A stretch of 64,000 bases of DNA from Cyanoderma ruficeps (GCA_008694505.1 VZDJ01006028.1:434001-498000), one strand, 5' to 3'; counted from the stretch's first letter, positions 21,203-34,523 are shown. Translations and numbers: made by a program. The notes: generated by a model from the sequence alone, not told the origin.

Positions 21203-24200
21203 TCTGAGCTTCTTCTCAGTATGGAAAGGAAGTAGCTTAGACTGAATTTTCACCTTGCTCTACAGTTGCTTTACGTTTCTTTGTCCTTTGCTTGGTTGGG
21301 GCAGAGGTGATGGTGAATTGAGTATTTTTTTCTGTGACAGGAAAATACTTTTCAAGATGGACAGGAATGTGCCTCTGTTAAGTCTGAGAACCAAAGCTAA
21401 TGGAAGCTTGCTGAGCCAGCTGATGCTGCTGGACCTTCTGTCAAGCTATAGCTGAAGGTTGTCCCAGTGTTCTCAGGGAAATGCCAGTCTTTGGTCATCT
21501 GCTACTGAACTGTAATGTGTTTTATTTCACCTCTGCCCAGTATATTCAGAATACTGGCAAGAGAACTTGGCCCCAAATGTAGGAACATCAGGTGCTGGAG
21601 CTCTGGCTAGGGCCCCTCAACACTGCCAGCATCACAAGCATTCCTCAAAAATACTTGGCCAATAGGAAAAGCATATCCCAGGCAGCTCCCAAGACATTTC
21701 TTTGCTAATATGGGAGTAACAGAGGGAAAACGTTATATTTAAATTAAAAGACAAAAGTCAGCTTAGGAGTTTTGGAACTGTAGAAAGCAGATTGGAAGGA
21801 AATAAATTGAAGACTCAAAGCTCAGTGAATCTAGGTGAAGATTTATTGTACTGATTCAATAAATAAATTAGCCTAGATAGATCTGCAATTTTAGACTTGG
21901 ACCATGAAAATCCTTTAATTTGTTATTTCTAAGGCATTTGGAATATAGAACAAATATGACATATGCAAATATAATGAAAACTTCCCTTAATCCCCTTTCC
22001 TTTCTGTTAAAAGATTTTCTATAAGGCAGAATCCAGAAATCTTGACACAGAAAGCATAGCATATGATAGATATTATGATAAAAACACAAAGGGAAAATGC
22101 TATGACTTTGGAATCATATTCTTTAGTCTTCAGTGTAGACCTCCCTGATGTTGTTCCATGATGTGGCCATCATAATCTGCATGTTTCTTTATGCTCTGAA
22201 TATGCTGCCTGTATATTCATAATTCAGATTTCATGATTTCTTATTTAGAAAAATATGCTGGGTTTAATTAAGATCATAATAATGCCATAGAAAAATTAAA
22301 ATTTGGAGATCTTCAGAAAGCAGAATTCCCAACTTGGTTGGATGTTCTGGGGTTTCATAATTCAAGACTGTTCACAAACAGGTCAAAAAGTCCACCATTT
22401 TGGGAATGGAAATTACAACCCCTTTGATTTTGGAATCAGTTTTCATATTGCTGAAACCATTTCCTTCAATGTAGAAAAATCTATTTCATGTTATTTTACA
22501 AAGAGTATTGTTAAATATAATGTACAATGCAATACAAGGTGAATATCATATGAGAGAAAAAACATGAAACTTTAAACTGGCCAATTAATTTTAACTTTGC
22601 TTTGATTTAATTATTGCTATTAAATTTGAGTGAAGCTGATTAAACCCCAGGAGATTTCCAGTCACTTACATGGTAGTCTCTTGTGGAAATGGCTCTGTTT
22701 AAAGTTTTTTGCCAGCTCTAATCACTGAAAGTTACCTCTCTTTCTGCATTACAGTCTAGGGAAACAACCTTATTTTTCCTTTTCTCTTGACAGTCCCAAA
22801 ACAGTTGACATCAGAAATGACAAAGGTACTGACAGAAAATTTTTTTCTTCTTCATTTTGATGTTATGGATCGATGTCCATTCCACCAGCAGCCTCCAAAC
22901 CATAGATCACATAGTGCGTGACTTTCAAGTCAACAAGAGACATTTACAGGTTAGCAAATGTGTTCATTTCCCTTTGGCAATTCAATGGGGATCCTAGCCA
23001 TCTGATTCAGAGAAGCACATATGGTAAATACTTAATGGAATATAAATCTTGAGAGCACACCTTGAAATTAAATGAGATTTTCAATGGGACTCACATTCCT
23101 GTTTTACAAAGGTCCTTTTGAGAATTATATTTCTTGTAAGCATCTGACAGTTATTTATGATCTTGGGCATACATATACTCAAACGCTTAACCTATTCCAT
23201 CTGTGTTAAATCTAGTTTTATATCAGGATACCAATGTTAACTGCTCACTGACCTACAGAAATAATTAAATTGCCTTTATTCTTCCTGGATTTTATTACCT
23301 GACCTTATTACAGACAACAAGATATGTATGAAGATGTATTTTTATTATTTTTGTAGCATTATTGTATGCTTTAAAAATAGTTTAGAAGATGCTAGACTAT
23401 ATTTACCCTCTCCTTAATATCACTGACTCACAAGGAATGAATTTTGGAAGATAATTTTTATGGATTTGCTTTAACCATGCAGCATATCTCAGGCTTTTAT
23501 ATGTCCTTAATATATTCTAAAAGTACACTTGTCACCAGGGTATCTGAAACTTTCAGAGACTGGAAAGTGCCAAAAGGCCCTTCTTTCTTATAGGTTTGAA
23601 TTTGTTTAGCCAGTGAAGCTGCCCAGACTGAAATGGTTGAAAAATAGTCCAGACCAATAAAGGCAAGCAGAGTGAAGATGGCTTTCCTCTTTTACATTGG
23701 AGTTGTGGAAACAGGAGCAAAATTTCAGTTGCAAGAACACATTTGGGCACAAAGACCAACTTTCAGGCAGCTGCTTGCTCTTCAGATGTCAGCATCCGAC
23801 AAAGTAATTGTGCTCTCCATGCTGCTTGCTACTGTTGTTTTCTTGGAAGTTATTGCCCTCACAGTGTTGCAGTGGTTAATGCATAGGCTCTTCCTTATAT
23901 GACTCTGGAAAAACCAGATGGGTTAGCTAAAAGTTCTGGTTGTGGGTTTGGTTGTGGTGGGGTTTTATTTTTGTGTGTTTGTTGGTTTTCCTTGTTTTTC
24001 CCCTTGTTGTTTTGCTTTAAATTGTACCAGAGATAATGTGCTTCCTTAATAGACATCTGTAGTGAAAACTGTCTGAGTCCCAATTTGTTTCAAGCATTGA
24101 GAAAGACAAAACATCAAGGAATTTTTAGACAATACAAAATCACTCTATTGCATTTAATAGCTGCAACAGTAGAAACCATCTCCTTGTTTGATGACCCCGT

Positions 24201-24334
24201 GTGTCATCAAATGGTACAACACTGTATGTGGCATATTTATGTGTGAGGATAACCTAGCATGTACTTAAAGAAAAACATTTTCTTTTTTAACAACTTTTGA
24301 AGGTTATTTTCACAACAGACTGAGACAAAAATAA
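21203..24334. other. Unassigned AT-rich non-coding stretch
   Basis: No gene or confident repeat. A G/T-rich low-complexity block lies at 23936-24017. A 76-codon open frame at 23672-23902 ends in a hydrophobic segment but has no recognisable homology. Confidence 0.5.
23936..24017 (+). repeat. G/T-rich low-complexity block
   Basis: About 80 bases of GGTTTGGTTGTGG and TTTGTGTGTTTGTTGG type, with almost no A and, apart from a few CC pairs near the end, little C. Confidence 0.8.
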
Positions 24335-24460
24335 AAAAGATATGTTGCCAGTCAGGACTGACATTTCTACCAGTATGTGTGAAGCTAACAGGGTGAAGAT
24401 CTGAACCCAGGTCTCTGATCAGAATCAAATATTTTTCTTCTTAATCACTCTGCATTTGGA
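24335..24460 (-). mobile_element. MIR-like SINE relic (weak)
   Basis: GATCTGAACCCAGGTCTCTG followed at the right distance by TTCTTAATCACTCTGCA resembles the reverse complement of the tRNA-derived head of MIR/CORE SINEs, where GGTTCGAATCC is the polymerase III B box. Heavily diverged. Confidence 0.4.
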
Positions 24461-27400
24461 TGAGCAGGATCTCAGAACATATGCTATCAGTGCCACCAGT
24501 TCGGCATCTGGTGTTACTGAATACTCTGGGCTCTATCAAGTGTTTAAACCTCAATTTTTTAACCAGCTGCATAGGAGGAATCATGCCTGATAAAACATCT
24601 GAGAATAACATTATGACAGAAATTTTTTCCAGTCTTCCCAGTACAAATATATGGAAGTCATTATAAAGAATTAAGACACAATTTTTGAGCAATTTGTTTA
24701 TTCCTGCTCTGTACCTGCAGCGGGCTCCTAGCTACTGCAAAACAATTTTTCTTTCCCATATCCTACTCATTCTTTGGAAAAAATATTGAGTTCTCTTTCT
24801 GAAATGAATGTGAGCATTGATTGTTAGTTCAAAATAAACACAATAAAAAACTCATCCAGAATTTATTGTTCCTCTATGTTTTTTTTATCTTTAAACTCCA
24901 TAGAAATGAATACATGTTCCCTGGCCTGCAGAGAGAGGACTCTTAGCATGGGTTTTGGGCATCTCCACTGGATGCTGAAATATGGGTTCAAATCAGAGAA
25001 AACAAGACAATAAGGACAGTTCAATATCTGATTTCACTAGTTTAGTGTTATTTTGGGGATGCGTGTCTTTGCAACACTGTTTTTTACACTGTTACATTTT
25101 GAGACATATTCCCTAATTAAGTATTTCTCGATACATTCCTCCACAAAGAATCAAATTGGATAAACTAGCATTTGTATTAAAAACAATAGCACTGAACAAT
25201 TCCCAGAAAAATACATATCTAATTAATTCAGTTACAAATCAGGACAAAATAAGCATTCCATGTTGGTAGTAGCAGCATTTCTTCATCACCTGAATGATAA
25301 ATTTCTATGAGAAATTACTTTTCCCACCATCTTAAATTAAATGTTTTTAAATTCCGCACTTTTACTTCTTCTTTTTTGCATCTTTATCAATTGTGCAAAT
25401 GCATCCCTTTGCAAATTACAATGCTTTTAGCTCCTCCTTTATTCCCATGGGATGGGCAATTTTTAAAACAGTGGTAGGATCATATGACAACAGGAGAAGA
25501 AATACATACTGTATACAAACCTATAGCTTTTGACGATCCATTTGTTTTACTAGAAGTGGTAATATAGTTCTTCAGCTTGTCATTCTGATCACAGTTAAGA
25601 TGGTGATTGCTGCTAGCATACTGAGGCTGTCTTGGTGGTTTTTTCAGTGACTGACTTAAAAAGTCAGCAAAATAACTTTTAAGCTACTGTGTTGTTTTAT
25701 TTAATATTTCACCTTAAATATTCACCTTATTTCACCTTTCCAAGACTTTTTCTAACCTTGCCTCTCAGAAATTCTCTTCCTTTGTTACTTTTTCTTGAAG
25801 AGGGATCTTAAAATTAAATATTTTTATTTTAAAAAAACCACTTTAGACCTTTCTTCAGCTTCCTTCTAGTTTGTGTCTAGTTTTTTAATGGTGGATTTTT
25901 TTTTAAATAAAACTAGACATATTTTTCAAATAGAGGTCTAAGAATGATAACTATAATACTTCTTTAGATTCATGTGATCTAATGTCATGTGAGAATGTAT
26001 TCTTAGCTTCACTGTCACATTTCACACTGAATTTCAGGAAGACAGCATTTTTAAAAATTAAATGTCTAATGTGAAAATGTTACCATACCACCGTTACTGT
26101 TTTTAATTTAATAACTGTTTGTAACATATAATATTTTTTCAAGATTCATAGTTTCTGAAGAGTTACTTACTGCCACAATTTTCTTGATCAATTCTAGATG
26201 TTTTCAGAGGGTAGTTTGGAAATACATATAGGCTCATTCTCAGTTTTGGATGACTTTTATGCATTTTTAATAGTACAAATTATAATATTGTAGAAACATT
26301 TTCTTAAGGGTTTCCAAAATGTTAAGGAAAAAATGTTGCACCTTTTCTTTTAACAAGGTGACTTAATTTTTTAACAATTACACCCACAGTTTTTGACTTC
26401 TCATTCTGAATTTTACCAATTTACAATACTTTACTTTTGCATAAAATGCACAGGCGAAATTTACAGGGAAAATGAAAAGAGAATGAAGAAATGATAAATA
26501 TGTCTCAAACACAAATTCCGCAATATTAATTACAGGGAAATAGATATAGTGAATAGATAGTTGATCCCCGCAATTTCAAAAATGAACACCAACATAACTG
26601 TATAAATTGAAGTGATGACAGCAGCAGTCATAAAGGTATAGAGAGAGAAAACATAACATGTAATATTGCAAGGTTGCAGCCATATGACATACACAGGGAT
26701 AGGCAGCTTAGTTCCACTCAATCCTCTACTGCACAGTCTCTAAAACAGAGACTGATTTGAAAGTGAGATGGGGAAAGCCCCATACTAATCAGTCAGTTAA
26801 ACAAAGAAAACAACTTTGCTTTACTCATGTTTGTGCCCCTTTATATTTGCATTTTGAAGTAAGAAGTGGAAAGAGATTTACTAAGGTCTTGTGCAAGCTT
26901 TTGGTGGTTTGTTTTTTTTAAATGTAATTTAGTTTTAAAGACGTATCTGTGCCAGACATGCTATTAGAGGGATGCATCATGATATTTCTGACTAATCATA
27001 AATAATTAACACAGCTGAAAGAGTGAAGATCAAGTAATCAATATGTGAAGAAAAATGCACACAGTTTATTCAAAATCAAGAAAATCTGCACAGGAAGATT
27101 TGAAGAAATGATGATCTATTCATGGATGTTCAGGGACAAAGAAAAGAGATAAACTTCCTCATATAAATTATTCATGATCAATTATTTGCTCAGCTTCAGT
27201 CTGAGTACATCTTGTGACAAAATTAGATTTTAATCACATATTTCTTTAGACCCCAAATGAGGCATTCAGCATTCAGGGACAGTAAAATCTTTGGCTTCTT
27301 GGAGATTAGGGGCTGATTCTGCAGCAATGAAGTCACTGGGACTATTTTTAACTGATTTCAATTAGACTAGGGTCAAACTATTGGGACTTCATGGTTCATT

Positions 27401-27520
27401 CACTGTGTTTCGCTATATTTGCACCAGTATAGTTTTTATTTTTCCTCCAATTGAGTTTCTCATGTTTTAAAGGAGAGGCTGCACAAGAAACTAGACCACT
27501 GAAACCACAAAGGGGAAAAC
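24461..27520. other. Unassigned AT-rich non-coding stretch
   Basis: No gene. A patch at 27296-27376 (GGGGCTGATTCTGCAG ... ACTGATTTCAA ... TAGGGTCAAAC) resembles an ancient reptile/bird MITE-like repeat, but this is memory of a style, not a firm match. Confidence 0.45.
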
Positions 27521-28132
27521 TTTTCCTTTTGTTCGATAATGTTAATATGCTTCAAAGTAGCTGCTATGGGACTATGTTTTAGATTTGTACTAAAAAGGGT
27601 GTTGATAATACATGAATGTTATTTCTAAGCAGTGCTTGCACAGAGCCAAGGACTGTCTGCTTCTTGTTCAACCCCTGCCAACGAGGGGGACATAGGCAGA
27701 GAAAATCTGGGAGGGGACACAGACAGGACAGCTGTCCCAAACTGATAAATAAAGATTATATAATATTAATAAAGGGAAATTCCATAATGTATGACATCAT
27801 GCTCAATATATAAAGAAGGGAGGAAATGTAGAGAAGAGGAGGACATTTTGACTGGTAGCATTTGTCTTCCTGAATCACCATTGCATATGACAGGGCCCTG
27901 CTCTCCCAGAGATGGCTGAACACCTCCCTGCCCTTGGGAAGCAGTAAATTAATTCCTTATTTTGCTTTGCTTCTGTGCACAACTTTTGCTTTACATATTA
28001 AAGTGTCTTAGAAAACTCAGTCCATGAATTTTCTCACTTTTATCCTTCCAGTTCTCTCCCCTGTGCCGTTGCTGGGGGAGTGAGTGAACAGCTGTGTGTG
28101 GCTGAGTTGCTGGCTGGGCTTAAACCATGACA
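27521..28132 (+). mobile_element. Solo LTR, ERVL-type
   Basis: Plus-strand LTR of a common songbird ERVL family. In order it has GTAGCTGCTATGGGACTATG, GCAGTGCTTGCACAGAGCC, GGGACACAGACAGGACAGCT, a CRE-like ATGACATCAT (27791-27800), a TATA box in AATATATAAAG (27805-27815), GAGATGGCTGAACACCTCCC, a TTGCTTTGCTTCTGTGCAC R/U5 segment, the ATTAAA polyadenylation signal (about 27998), and the terminus GGGCTTAAACCATGACA at 28132. The first 20 bases are decayed, so the left boundary is approximate and no target duplication could be read. No internal coding remains. Confidence 0.87.
27791..27815 (+). promoter_or_regulatory. CRE-like site and TATA box of the LTR
   Basis: TGACATCA, one base off the CREB/ATF palindrome, is followed 9 bases later by TATATAAAG. 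Both sit at the expected core-promoter position of the LTR. Activity is inferred from layout only. Confidence 0.6.
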
Positions 28133-29012
28133 ATTAGCTGTACTGCTTATTTGTCAGCTGCTTTACAACATGAACTGCTTGGGCAGGTTCCTCAGCATTC
28201 AGAAGTTAATGACACACCCTTGACTACTGAAGGTGATAGTTTCCACGAGTTCATGTTCTGAGATCAACTGTTATTTTCTTGGTTTCTTATTTTTTTTATC
28301 ATTTAAATATAATTGACTGGAGAGGAAGTCAGATTGGTTGGTGGAATCTCAAAATATCCTAAGAAGAAAGAAGCTGTCTTTTGAAGGTAATCTTGCCATT
28401 TAGATGAATATTACACATTGAAGCTTCTTCTGTGACAGTGATTCTTTTTTTCCAGGACTCTCTACTGAATGGATTTTACTGTGTTATTTATTTAGGACAT
28501 ACTTAGGCACCACAACAGAGAGAACAATATAAATATCTATATGAATATAAACTGCATGAAGAATTAACAACAGAAATATAAAATTCTACATGCACTACAG
28601 GTCTAGAATGGTCTGGAATTGTAGTTTCTTTTCTGAAACACTCTTATCAACTATTAATATGGCAGTCAGTTCTATGCTTAGAAACACGAAGGTTTCTATG
28701 CTTAGAATCATGGATGTTTGCATTCTTTTCTATAGATTGAATAATGATATTTTAATCTGTATTTTAATTTAGATATTCTAACTTCTAGGAAGTTATAGCT
28801 CATACCAAGCATTATTTATCACTCACTTTTACCTTCTCATCTTCCAGCTATACACTAAATCATTTTCCACTGGCTTAAGCTAACCTTCCAAAGCTCAGCA
28901 AAATTTCAAATGCAAATGCATATGTATACACATTTACATATATACATACATAAAATATTAATACATACATTTCTGTGTAAATTTATTCAAGAGTACATAT
29001 AAATGTGCTTTT
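28133..29012. other. Unassigned AT-rich non-coding stretch
   Basis: Contains a short tandem duplication: TTCTATGCTTAGAA at 28670-28683 and again at 28694-28707. A TACATA-rich patch lies at 28920-28970. No gene. Confidence 0.5.
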
Positions 29013-29548
29013 TCACAGAACCACAGAATGGTTAAGGTTGGAAGATATCATTGGAGGTCATCCCTTGCAGCCCCCTTTCTCAAGCAGGCTTCCCTAGACC
29101 ATGGTACTCAGGATTGTGTCCAAACACTTTTTGAGTATTTCCAGTGAGGACAGCTCCACAATACGTCTGGGCAACCTATTCCATTTCTCAGTCACCCTCA
29201 CAGTAAAGTTCTTCCTCGTTCAGGTGAATTTTCCTGTCCTCTGATTTCTACCCATGGCCTCTTTTCCTATTGCTTGGCACCACCAACTGTCTCCATCCTC
29301 TTGGCACCCTCCCGTCAGATTCTTGCAGACACTGATGAGTTCCCCTCTCAGTTGTCTCTTCTTGAAGGTGAACAGGACCAGCTTCCTCAGCCTTTCCTCA
29401 TAAGAGAGGTGCTCCAGTCCCTAAATCAAATCTTGTTGCCTTTCACTGGACCCACTTCAGGAGTTCAATGTCTGTCTTGTACTGGGGACACAGCACTCCA
29501 GGTGTGTCCTCTCCAAGGCTGAGCAAAAGGGCAGTATTACCTCGCTCA
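29013..29548 (-). mobile_element. CR1 LINE 3' fragment
   Basis: Minus-strand CR1 with tip TCACAGAACCACAGAATGG, GTTAAGGTTGGAAGATATC, CTGGGCAACCTATTCCATT, GTAAAGTTCTTCCTCGTTCA, a short decayed middle, AGGACCAGCTTCCTCAGCC, CACAGCACTCCAGGTGTG and GGCAGTATTACCTC. 5'-truncated at about 29548. Moderately old. Confidence 0.9.
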
Positions 29549-32500
29549 TCATTTTTCCATATCTATGTGCAGAAATGTAATATGATACACACCAAAGTAT
29601 TACTTAAGCTTTATTCAGATTACTAAATAAAGAAAGAAGAAGTAAAGAAATTCAAATTTAGGTAGATCTGCAACTGAAGATTTTCCTTAAAGTGAACTCT
29701 TAAAAGAGTTGCATTGCTCAGTTTTGAGCCCAAAGGAGAACTATAGCATCTGGTGTGCTCTGTGGTCTCAGTGAATGAGTGTTTCATATTTTGCATTTCT
29801 CTAAAGGCTTGTTTACTACATATATTAAATTCTTGCTGTAACAATGGTTGCTATTTTGTTCAGGAGCTATTCTGTGACACACATTAATAAGCTGTTCAGA
29901 CATCAGTTTCTTAATTTTCACAAAATTTCTCAGTATAGAAAGCCGGGCATTGTCCCAATTTATACGTGCTGAACTGAAGCACGTTGGAATTGTTCCTAAT
30001 GATTAGCCAAATCTACTTTGTGTTGTTTCTTTGCTCATTTTACAGTGATCTGAGTGTGGTGTGGTCTTTTTCCTGCTCAGACTGTGCTGTGCTTCCTGTT
30101 GATTGAAGGTGCACTTAAAACTTCAGCAAATCAGAATCCAAATCCAAAGCTGAAAAAGAAAACATGGGTTGAAATTAATTTCAACTTTGCTATTTAAGCC
30201 ATCTAACCTGAGCAAACTGTTAAAGCTGCTTCTTTCTCTAGCTAAGGAAGTGACAGGCAGCTCAAGAGAGCCATTGCCTCCACCTGTTACAAAAGAAATT
30301 TAGAACAGGATAAACTGCCTTCTGTAGATGCCTCTGCACACTGGCAGAGAAAACCCACCCTGTTTGTAGCCTAGGTAAGATGAGTTTCAGTCTTTGGGAA
30401 GGCCAAGAAAAGAGGCTAGGTGTTTGGTTCTAAATTAGTTTGCTGTTGGTAGGAATGACAAGATGTAATTTCTACCATTTAAAGTCCTTAGAGGGATTTG
30501 AAGAATCACCCTCTAAAAATGCCTGTCTGGTTGTGTTGACTACACACACTTAAAACAACTAAATTTAAGGCAGATGAAATAAAATATTTACTGATGTTCT
30601 TTATATCTGTGGCTGTAGTGATTTACTTATCATTCAATAATTCTGACAAAGAAATAAAATACATCCCTTCCTTCCCAGAACAATACAGTTTGGAGAAATT
30701 TCTTTCTTATTCAACCTTCATTTCAGCAGTTATTAAATTCAGAGTGCTTGTGCTGTCCACCACCATTTAAGGGTTTGCATGTGTGTAGAATTTCCTGACC
30801 CATTTTTAAAAAACACACACGAAAAAAAAACCCAGGCAGAAAAACCATACAGGTTTGTTTGGAAAGAATGTTTGTTCTGGTTTGTAGTTTTTGTTGTGAT
30901 TTTTTTTTTTTTAAATTCAGTTGTTTGTCACTGTAATACTCTATGATGAGCATTGCCTGAAGAGTAACACTTCACAGGCAGATGTTAGGGATGGCACCGG
31001 TGACTGAAAAGAACCCCCCAGGAGTCTTTTCTGTTTAATCTGAGCACAAATTAAGTAGATTTATTCTTTAATTTCCACATTGATACTTAATAATTATTTG
31101 TAACTCTATTGTCTACTTTGTATGTTGTAACTACCAAATTTTACTTGCATTTAACCTGGTTTACCTTGAGGATGATTTCAAAGTATTTTGACAAAGAAAG
31201 ATACAGGCTCTCACAAAAAGGGTGGTGATCTATGAACCTGTGAATTTATTTCTTCAAGCCAATCTAGGCATATTCTGCAGGGTATAAAATGTATAACAGG
31301 AAGTGCTGCAGGGGAATTTTCAGAGATCATGCAGAGAGCTTGTATCAGAAAAGTCAGAAGGAAAAATGGCCAACAGCTCTCTTTGATTATGCAGGAAGCT
31401 ATTCAGGAGAATTTCTGGACTGAAATGGTTCCCCCAGGGAATTTGTTGCATTGGTATGGTGGTGACTGCAGCTATGCTTCCACAATGTGATGCATTCATC
31501 TTACCCTCCTAGAGGAGAATATAAGCATTTGTATCACAGAAATAAACTGCTACTCCTCTTCTATAGTACCTATATAGGACAACCTTATCATGTTCTGGTT
31601 CAATAATTCCTTCATTCATTTCAGCCACAAATTTATTAAATATCACACTTCTATTAAACTGTCTACAAAAGAGTCCTATATTATATGCATCCTAAACAAC
31701 AATCAATCTTCAGATTGACTCAAAATGTGTTTTACCGAAACTTAGCAGAAAGTGTGATGCTTTAGAATGTCCTATCACTGCGTGTCAACACTCAGACTTT
31801 TAAACTTGTGTCTTCAGTTACTGTTGACTACTTTTCCCTGTCCCTAGTTCCTTGATTGTGGCCTGCCCAGTTCCACACTCTGCTGGAGCACCTCACATCA
31901 ATCCAGCTCTACCACTCCTGGTCTCCTCAGCATGTCCCAGTGTCTCCTCCTGTCACCCAGCTTCCTTTCCCACCAGCATCAGCTTCTCTGATCTTTTCTT
32001 CCTTGCTACCTGCTTCATTGCCCCTGGACTGGTTCAAAATGACATCACACTTCAAAAATATGAGATTTTAAGTATAGAAGACAATTTCAGAGTTTGTCTC
32101 CCACTACCCTATATCCTATATACAATTAGATCCAATGGTAAGCAACGATTTCAAAGTAGAGAGATAATAAAACTAATATAATTTAGTTAAACTAATCTAA
32201 AATTAGTTAGAGCTAATAAAAAAAAATTGAAATGGGTAAGGAAAACTTTTTTCTTCACTTCATTTCTGAGGCACAGGCCAACTCCTGGCATAATCCCCTT
32301 CTGATCCTTGTAATTAGAGATTTATTTTCCTAGGAATAGGTGGATGTGGTCAGAAACCAAATTGGTCCTTGCAAGATAATGAAGCAGAGTCCTGTTGACT
32401 CTTGAGAGACTCCTCTTTGAGCTGAAAAACACAGTGAGGAGAATTAACCTTTTCTTGGGACTGGTTTGCTCTCAGTAATAGAAATGCTGGAGTGTTCCAT

Positions 32501-32808
32501 TAGCCTCTCTCTTGAAGGAAGACATAAATTTATATTATTGAAAAACAAGGATCAGAAAGAAGGTGCATGTTAAGGGAGCAATAACATGCTTTAAATACCT
32601 GCTTCCTCCAACATGAAATATCCAGTGACACTCTGATATGGCTTTGCAGTGCTATCTTTACAGCTTCCATTTAGCAATTTTCTTTCAGAGGTTTGCAAGA
32701 CCCTGACACAAACTACTGAAATTGTACAACCAAAGATTGCACCAAAGTGTAATAGAGACAGTGGAAGAAGAGAAAACTTACTTAAACTAAGGCTTCTGCC
32801 ACAGAAAT
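29549..32808. other. Unassigned non-coding stretch
   Basis: AT-rich with a T run at 30899-30912. A 109-codon proline/serine-rich open frame at 31852-32181 has no recognised motif. No gene. Confidence 0.5.
32804..32808. repeat. Target-site duplication GAAAT, left copy
   Basis: Repeated exactly at 33829-33833. Confidence 0.75.
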
Positions 32809-33828
32809 TGTCTTGGTTTAAGACAGTTTACAGGGCAGACATTCCAAAATGAGTTATGTCTCCTTTCAGTTTTAACTGCTCCCTTTTCACCAGTTGGGGG
32901 AGACCTGTGTGAGAAGATATAAGTAGAAAAATAACAGCTCACTAAAAAATTAAACAGCAACAGTAACAGTAAGAAGCACTGGATACCACAGAGCTGAAAC
33001 CCACGGGACTACCTGGGAACAAAGAGCACAAGATGGCAGATAAGCCCTCCCCTCAAGATGGCAGGCAGGCCCTGTTAGAGAGAGACTATGTGGTTCAAGG
33101 GACAAAGACAAGATGGCAGATAAGCCCCCTTCACCTGACCATGTGGTGGACAGAGAAGAACAGAGAGAGAGAGAACAGAAGGGAAAAAAAATCAAGAGAG
33201 CAACTGAGCCTCGGCAGTGACAATACCTCCCCCTTCCCCCAAACAACAACCAAAAGGCAGCAAGGACAAAACAAAAAGGAAACCTTGATTCCAAAAGCAG
33301 TCAAATACCCCTTGAGGTGTTTGCTCCACACCATGTGACAGGGTCTCTCCCCTGGCAGCAGCAGTTCCGCTGACAATGGTGGCTGGAGCTCCGGCAGTGG
33401 CAGGAACTAGCAGCGTAAATTTCTCTACATTTTTGGTGGGCTGGACCCAGCTGGTGTTAGCACTGCAGTTATGAGTCGGAACCACGTTGCAGGGGAAAAG
33501 AGCGGTCCTGCTGGGCACCAAAAATGGGAGCTCCTACCCCTGGTCCTGGCTTGGTGGCTGCAGACAGGTATTTGTGAAATTTGACCGGGGACAGTTTAGG
33601 ATTGGGAAATGCAGTTTCTTGGAGACCTGAGCCAAGCAAGGAGCTCGGAGAGAAACAAAAGAAAGTTTCTGCATTGGCTTGGAGAAGGAACTCTCAGGAT
33701 CCCTGCAAGAATGGAAAGAGAAAGAGAAGGAGACCTTTATATGGGTGCTGCCCTCTCTCTTGAAGGCACCCAGGGCTGAACAGCTTCCTGACCCCTGGGT
33801 TGGAAAGGAACAGTAACAGTCTTGGGCA
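32809..33828 (+). mobile_element. LTR-like element, 1,020 bp
   Basis: Bounded by TGTCTTGGTTTAAGACAG at 32809 and CAGTCTTGGGCA at 33828, with GAAAT duplicated on both sides. TGTCTTGGTTT is a typical start of songbird ERVL-type LTRs. A TATA-like ATATAAGTAG lies at about 32919. The GC content rises sharply against the flanks. Three degenerate copies of CAAGATGGCAG (33029, 33055, 33109) mark an internal duplication. Short open frames on both strands through it have no recognisable viral motif and I do not call them genes. It could be an unusually long solo LTR or an LTR carrying a captured segment. The strand follows from the start motif. Confidence 0.68.
33028..33127. repeat. Internal duplication, 80-bp spacing
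   Basis: ACAAGATGGCAGATAAGCCC occurs at 33028-33047 and again, identical, at 33108-33127. A third, partial copy lies at 33054-33073. Confidence 0.92.
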
Positions 33829-33833
33829 GAAAT
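33829..33833. repeat. Target-site duplication GAAAT, right copy
   Basis: Exact match to 32804-32808. Confidence 0.75.
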
Positions 33834-34501
33834 GGTGTAGCACAGATACAATACACATTGCAATACACATTTTTGGTTATCCAGAAATGTTTCTGGTTTT
33901 TCAGAGCACCTCAGTTGTAAGTAAGCCTCTTTACAGAGCTTGAATGTATATTTTCTTCAAATCAAGGTGAACAAAGAAAATTTACTCCTGCTGATGAATC
34001 CTTGTATATAAGCATTTTATTATATGAAACTTCATAACTATTTGTTATAATTACTTAGAAACAACTGCTTGTTTATTTGACTAGCTCTTGATAAGAAGCA
34101 GAAAATAAAGCAAATAAGCATAACTGAAGTCGGTAACATTGTGGGACACTGCTGCAATCTAGGGATGCTAAGAACAAACAAGCAATAAACCAAATAAATT
34201 AAACAAGAAGTCAAAAAGCTTTGTCCAAAACCAGAAAGAATTTAGGGTAGAGAAAAAACCTGAGCAAAACCAGGGAGATCAGGAAAGACTTTTCTCTCTA
34301 TCGCCTAAGCTTTTCCCGCTGACTCTCAAGTTTTATTGATATGCTTTTCTCACACAACTTTAACGCTTATTTCTTGTCCAAAGTGAGTCCCCAAGTCAAG
34401 ACTGCTTTGTTGAGAAAATCCTTGCATTAGCCTTCAGATGTACAAATCTGGAATCTGTTAGTTCAAATGTGTCAATAAAATTTCTGATTGTAAATGCAGA
34501 G

Positions 34502-34523
34502 CCTACAAGCAAAAGCTTGTAGG
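34502..34523. repeat. Perfect 9-bp hairpin, AAAA loop
   Basis: CCTACAAGC (34502-34510) pairs exactly with GCTTGTAGG (34515-34523). Confidence 0.9.

Noticed and set aside
22799..22834. Tiny exon-like interval: pyrimidine-rich stretch plus CTTGACAG, about 31 bases, then AAAGGTACT
   Set aside because: AG and GT pairs at this spacing are common by chance, and the donor is weak.
23672..23902. 76-codon open frame with a hydrophobic C-terminus
   Set aside because: Could be a small membrane protein, but there is no supporting transcript signal or homology.
27296..27376. Possible ancient MITE-like repeat
   Set aside because: Resemblance is only to the general style of reptile repeats. No terminal inverted repeats or target duplication seen.
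33033..33338. 101-codon plus-strand open frame and overlapping minus-strand frames
   Set aside because: They lie in the GC-rich LTR-like element and have no gag, pol or env motif.
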